Shown here piece by piece: positions 61,683 through 64,000 of a DNA stretch of 64,000 nucleotides. Origin of the DNA: Neckera pumila (lineage: Eukaryota > Streptophyta > Bryopsida > Hypnales > Neckeraceae); the NCBI GenBank assembly GCA_963969595.1, contig OZ018418.1, positions 811,001 to 875,000 of the forward strand, read 5' to 3'. The position numbers were made by a program, and so were the translations under genes. The notes beneath the pieces were generated by a model that was not told the DNA's origin, ran no database searches, and saw only the letters and a list, made by a program, of their open reading frames with translations. Every line of letters starts with the position of its first letter. Positions within the stretch are counted from its first letter, which is position 1.

Positions 61683-62170
61683 GGGGCCCATTTCCCTCTC
61701 AAACCACCCCCATTCTTGTCTTGGGTCCGTGGGTCCAACTTATGTTGGATATTTTGGCATTTTAGCCAAGGGCACTTCCACAGTGTTTTTTGAGCACTTT
61801 ATGCTCCATTGTTGCTTTATTTTCAGCTTTTGAAGGTCTTGGGGGTTCTTCTTTCTTGTATTTTGTAAGCTCTTGTGGTATCTTGAGTATTGTTTGGTTT
61901 TATTTTGGATCGTTTAGTCACTAACTCATTATTGGGAGTTCTTGGCTTAAAATACTAACCTTGGTTGAGAGTTCTTTTGAGTTCGTACTAATCCTTAAGC
62001 TACCCCCCTCTATGCCTTGGCTTTGCCGTCGACACGAGGACTTTAGTGTTTTAAATTTGTTATTTACTAACCCATGTGCGTTGTACTAACACCCAGAGTT
62101 GGATTCTCCCACGTAGGGCCGTTGAGTCTTCCTCCCACGTGTCCCTTGTGTGCGTTTTTTTCCTCGGGAT

Positions 62171-62700
62171 GGCGGAGCTTTGCACCCCCACCACCCCCAG
62201 AGTGGTTATTGCTTGAAATACTAACTTCTTTCTTTTTAGTTAACCCTTGGTATGTGGTCCTTGCCTCGACATGGCGGAGCTTTGGACCCCCCAGAGTGGT
62301 TATTGCTTGAAATACTAACTTCTTTCTTTTTAGTTAACCCTTGGTATGTGGTCCTTGCCTCGATATGGCGGAGCTTTGGACCCCCCAGGGTTGTTATACT
62401 CTAACGTCTTGAAGTTCCCCCTTTGAAGTTATCCCTTGGTGTGTGGTCCTCCTTCCGTATGGCAGAGCTTTGGGCCCCCCAAGGTTGTCATATTCTAATG
62501 ATTTAAGTCCCTTTTTGAAGTTGCTTATAGACGTGTGCCCCCCCCCCCCTCTAGACGGTGAAGCTTTGACTTTAGGTTCTCTTTTAGTCCCAGCGTGTGT
62601 GTTAAAAATCTGCCATACGGCAAAGCTTTGGACCTACAACTAAGGAAAAATCCTAGAGTTGGTGTTAAACCCAACTCTATGGCAAAACCTTGATCCCCCC
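62171..62700 (+). repeat. Tandem GGCGGAGCTTTGGACCCCCC array
   Basis: Unit starts at 62171, 62273, 62367, 62461, 62557, 62619 and 62681: periods 102, 94, 94, 96, then 62 and 62. The first two units are nearly identical over their whole length. The 62-base spacing matches the three units in copy 1 (7372, 7434, about 7495). Confidence 0.75.
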
Positions 62701-63109
62701 GGTTAACTCTATTCAAAGGTTAGTTTCCAAGATATCCTTGGAAACCTTCAAATTTTAGCATCCAAGAAATTAGAGGTCACGGTAGTTGGAAACTTGTGTA
62801 GAACTAAGATTAAGTTGGACCATTGGCTCTCCCTCTTCAAAGTCCCCCCCTTTGCCAATTTGTTGGCACACACTAAAAATTACAAAAAAAAAACAAAAAA
62901 AAGGGGATCAAGACCCAAGCCAGCCAATCTAGCAACAATGGCCAGCCTAGTACCCACCGCCGATATCCGGCCCAACAGCAGTAGCCAACCCGAGCAGCCA
63001 GCAAACCACGCCTCCAGATTTTTATTTTTTATTTCTTTTTGGTCTTTCTTCCAATTCTCCTTTTGAAAGAGAAAATAAAAGAAGAAGGGGAAAGGCTAAT
63101 TAGGGGAAA

Positions 63110-63350
63110 AGGGGAAAAACTAAGTAGAAATTAGCAAACTAGAAGTAGGAAAGTAGAATAATAGAAGTGGGAAATTAGCAAAGTATAAGTAGGAATTAGA
63201 ATAGTAGAAGTAGGAAAGTAGAATAATAGAAGTGGGAAATTAGCAAAGTATAAGTAGGAAATTAGAATAGTAGAATTAGGAAAGTGGGATAACAGAAGTA
63301 GGAAATTAGCAAAGTATAAGTAGGAAATTAGAATAGTAGAAGGAGAAATT
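63110..63350 (+). repeat. Tandem AGTAGGAAATTAG-type repeat
   Basis: Purine-rich units combining GAATAGTAGAAGTAGGAAAG and GGGAAATTAGCAAAGTATAA recur four to five times in 240 bases. A much shorter version is at about 8080-8115 in copy 1, so the array expanded in copy 2. Confidence 0.65.
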
Positions 63351-64000
63351 TAGCCAAGTAGAGTTAGAGGTAGGACATTGTAGGGTTGGGAGAGGAATTT
63401 GTGTTGAAGCACCCAAGTAACCTGCAAACTCACACAAGCACTCCACGCACAACTCACCCAAGCTCTCCACACACCACAAACTAAAAACTTGAGCATTGCA
63501 ACCAAAGAGGAAGATGAAATAGAAGAGAAAATCACTAGTAGATAGATTAGGGAAAATCTCAACTTACAATTTGGACCATTGAGAAAAGAAGTGTAAGAGT
63601 AAAAAAGAGTGTGCCCTCGGGGTGTAAGAACAAAGTCAAAGTGTAAGAACTTGGGAAGGCCAAGGTGTAAGAGGTGTAAGAACGAAGTCAACGCGTAAAA
63701 ACTTTGGAAGTCAAAACTCAAAATCATATTTAGTTAGGGTAACTCAAATCAGACCTTGGGTAAAAATATCAAGTGAAATTAAAATTAGCAATCCATAGAA
63801 AACCATGGATGAAGTTCGATGAACCGAGTAGCGGTCAAACTTCATCCACGCATAACTTTTGCTAGGAACATCCGATTCTAGTGAACCTTAGGTTTCTGGA
63901 AATGGCGTGAAATCTTCTATCACCTAAAAATCCTAAAATCATACAATAAATTAGGAAAACCCAGGACCCTTGCAGCTCAACTAAGCTAGGACACCTTAGT

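Larger units (their letters stand above)
61683..64000 (+). repeat. Long dispersed repeat, copy 2 (runs off the right edge)
   Basis: Second copy of the 7.3-9.5 kb repeat in the same orientation, longer at its 5' side. It includes the GGCGGAGCTTTGGACCCCCC array, the CAGCCAGC-like GC block (about 62920-63010), the GTAGAAGTAGG tract and the closing AGTTAGGGTAACTCAAATCA block (63733 onward). No reverse transcriptase or other protein frame is present up to the window end. Confidence 0.65.

Noticed and set aside
1..64000. Reassigned genetic code for the whole genome
   Set aside because: TGA also occurs inside decayed frames (11623, 33128, 34368, 46781, 49521), an FCP1-like TAG replaces Trp, and one gag-like frame ends in TAA. 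Ordinary decay explains most genes; recoding remains only an open question for the gag-like family.
1..64000. CRISPR array, tRNA, rRNA or organelle DNA insert
   Set aside because: No regularly spaced identical short repeats with unique spacers, no cloverleaf-like or rRNA-like segment and no organelle gene order was seen by eye.

Overview
The window looks like nuclear DNA of a large, repeat-rich green plant genome; I cannot name the species. The support is indirect. Splice sites are GT-AG with leader introns, degenerate plant-type telomere repeats (CCCTAAA) lie near 39.9-40.07 kb, and the transposon families are plant-like: a BED/DUF659 hAT, CACTA-type ends, and a transposase of plant type. 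I see no rRNA or tRNA gene, no organelle gene block, no CRISPR, and no clearly intact single-copy host gene. Almost every coding-like segment is an old mobile-element gene or a host-like gene that appears to travel with repeats, and most carry stops or frameshifts.

Layout. 1-1.5 kb: the 3' part of a spliced plant transposase-like gene. 1.5-7 kb: non-coding, with marked G-over-C skew. 7.0-11.1 kb: a CACTA-like end, a long repeat (copy 1; copy 2 is at 62-64 kb), a GC-rich minisatellite and a dispersed repeat. 11.3-17.5 kb: two direct copies of one hAT gene separated by a second minisatellite. 18.2 kb: a small CACTA-type MITE with a 3-base target duplication. 19.2-21.0, 28.7-29.9, 41.6-43.65 and 55.0-56.6 kb: four diverged copies (here C, A, B, D) of one gag-like protein family, each with a long related 3' region. 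22.8-24.7 kb: a decayed FCP1/SCP-like (NLI-interacting) phosphatase gene on the minus strand. 32.6-37.1 kb: a minus-strand gene with a ParB/Srx-like motif, a 5' non-coding exon and a ~2 kb leader intron. 38.9-39.8 kb: five ~178-base satellite-like units. 45.2-51.5 kb: an inverted pair of a DUF7869-type element gene. 53.6-54.0 kb: a small minus-strand gene. 58.0-60.4 kb: a two-exon minus-strand coiled-coil/RING-like gene. 60.4-64 kb: an LTR-like promoter region running into repeat copy 2.

Two patterns stand out. First, the gag-like copies A, B and D stay open for 380 to about 690 codons with 16 in-frame stops, all of them TAG. Where a homologous codon is visible elsewhere in the window, TAG or TAA usually sits opposite CAG or CAA (Gln). 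This fits deamination of methylated CHG sites, and it would also fit a UAG=Gln code; the sequence favours decay but does not fully explain the absence of TGA. Second, a 21-base near-palindrome with arms TTTAGGTCAA and TTGACCTAAA recurs about 20 times, at 60-180 base intervals, in the leader introns of two otherwise unrelated element types.
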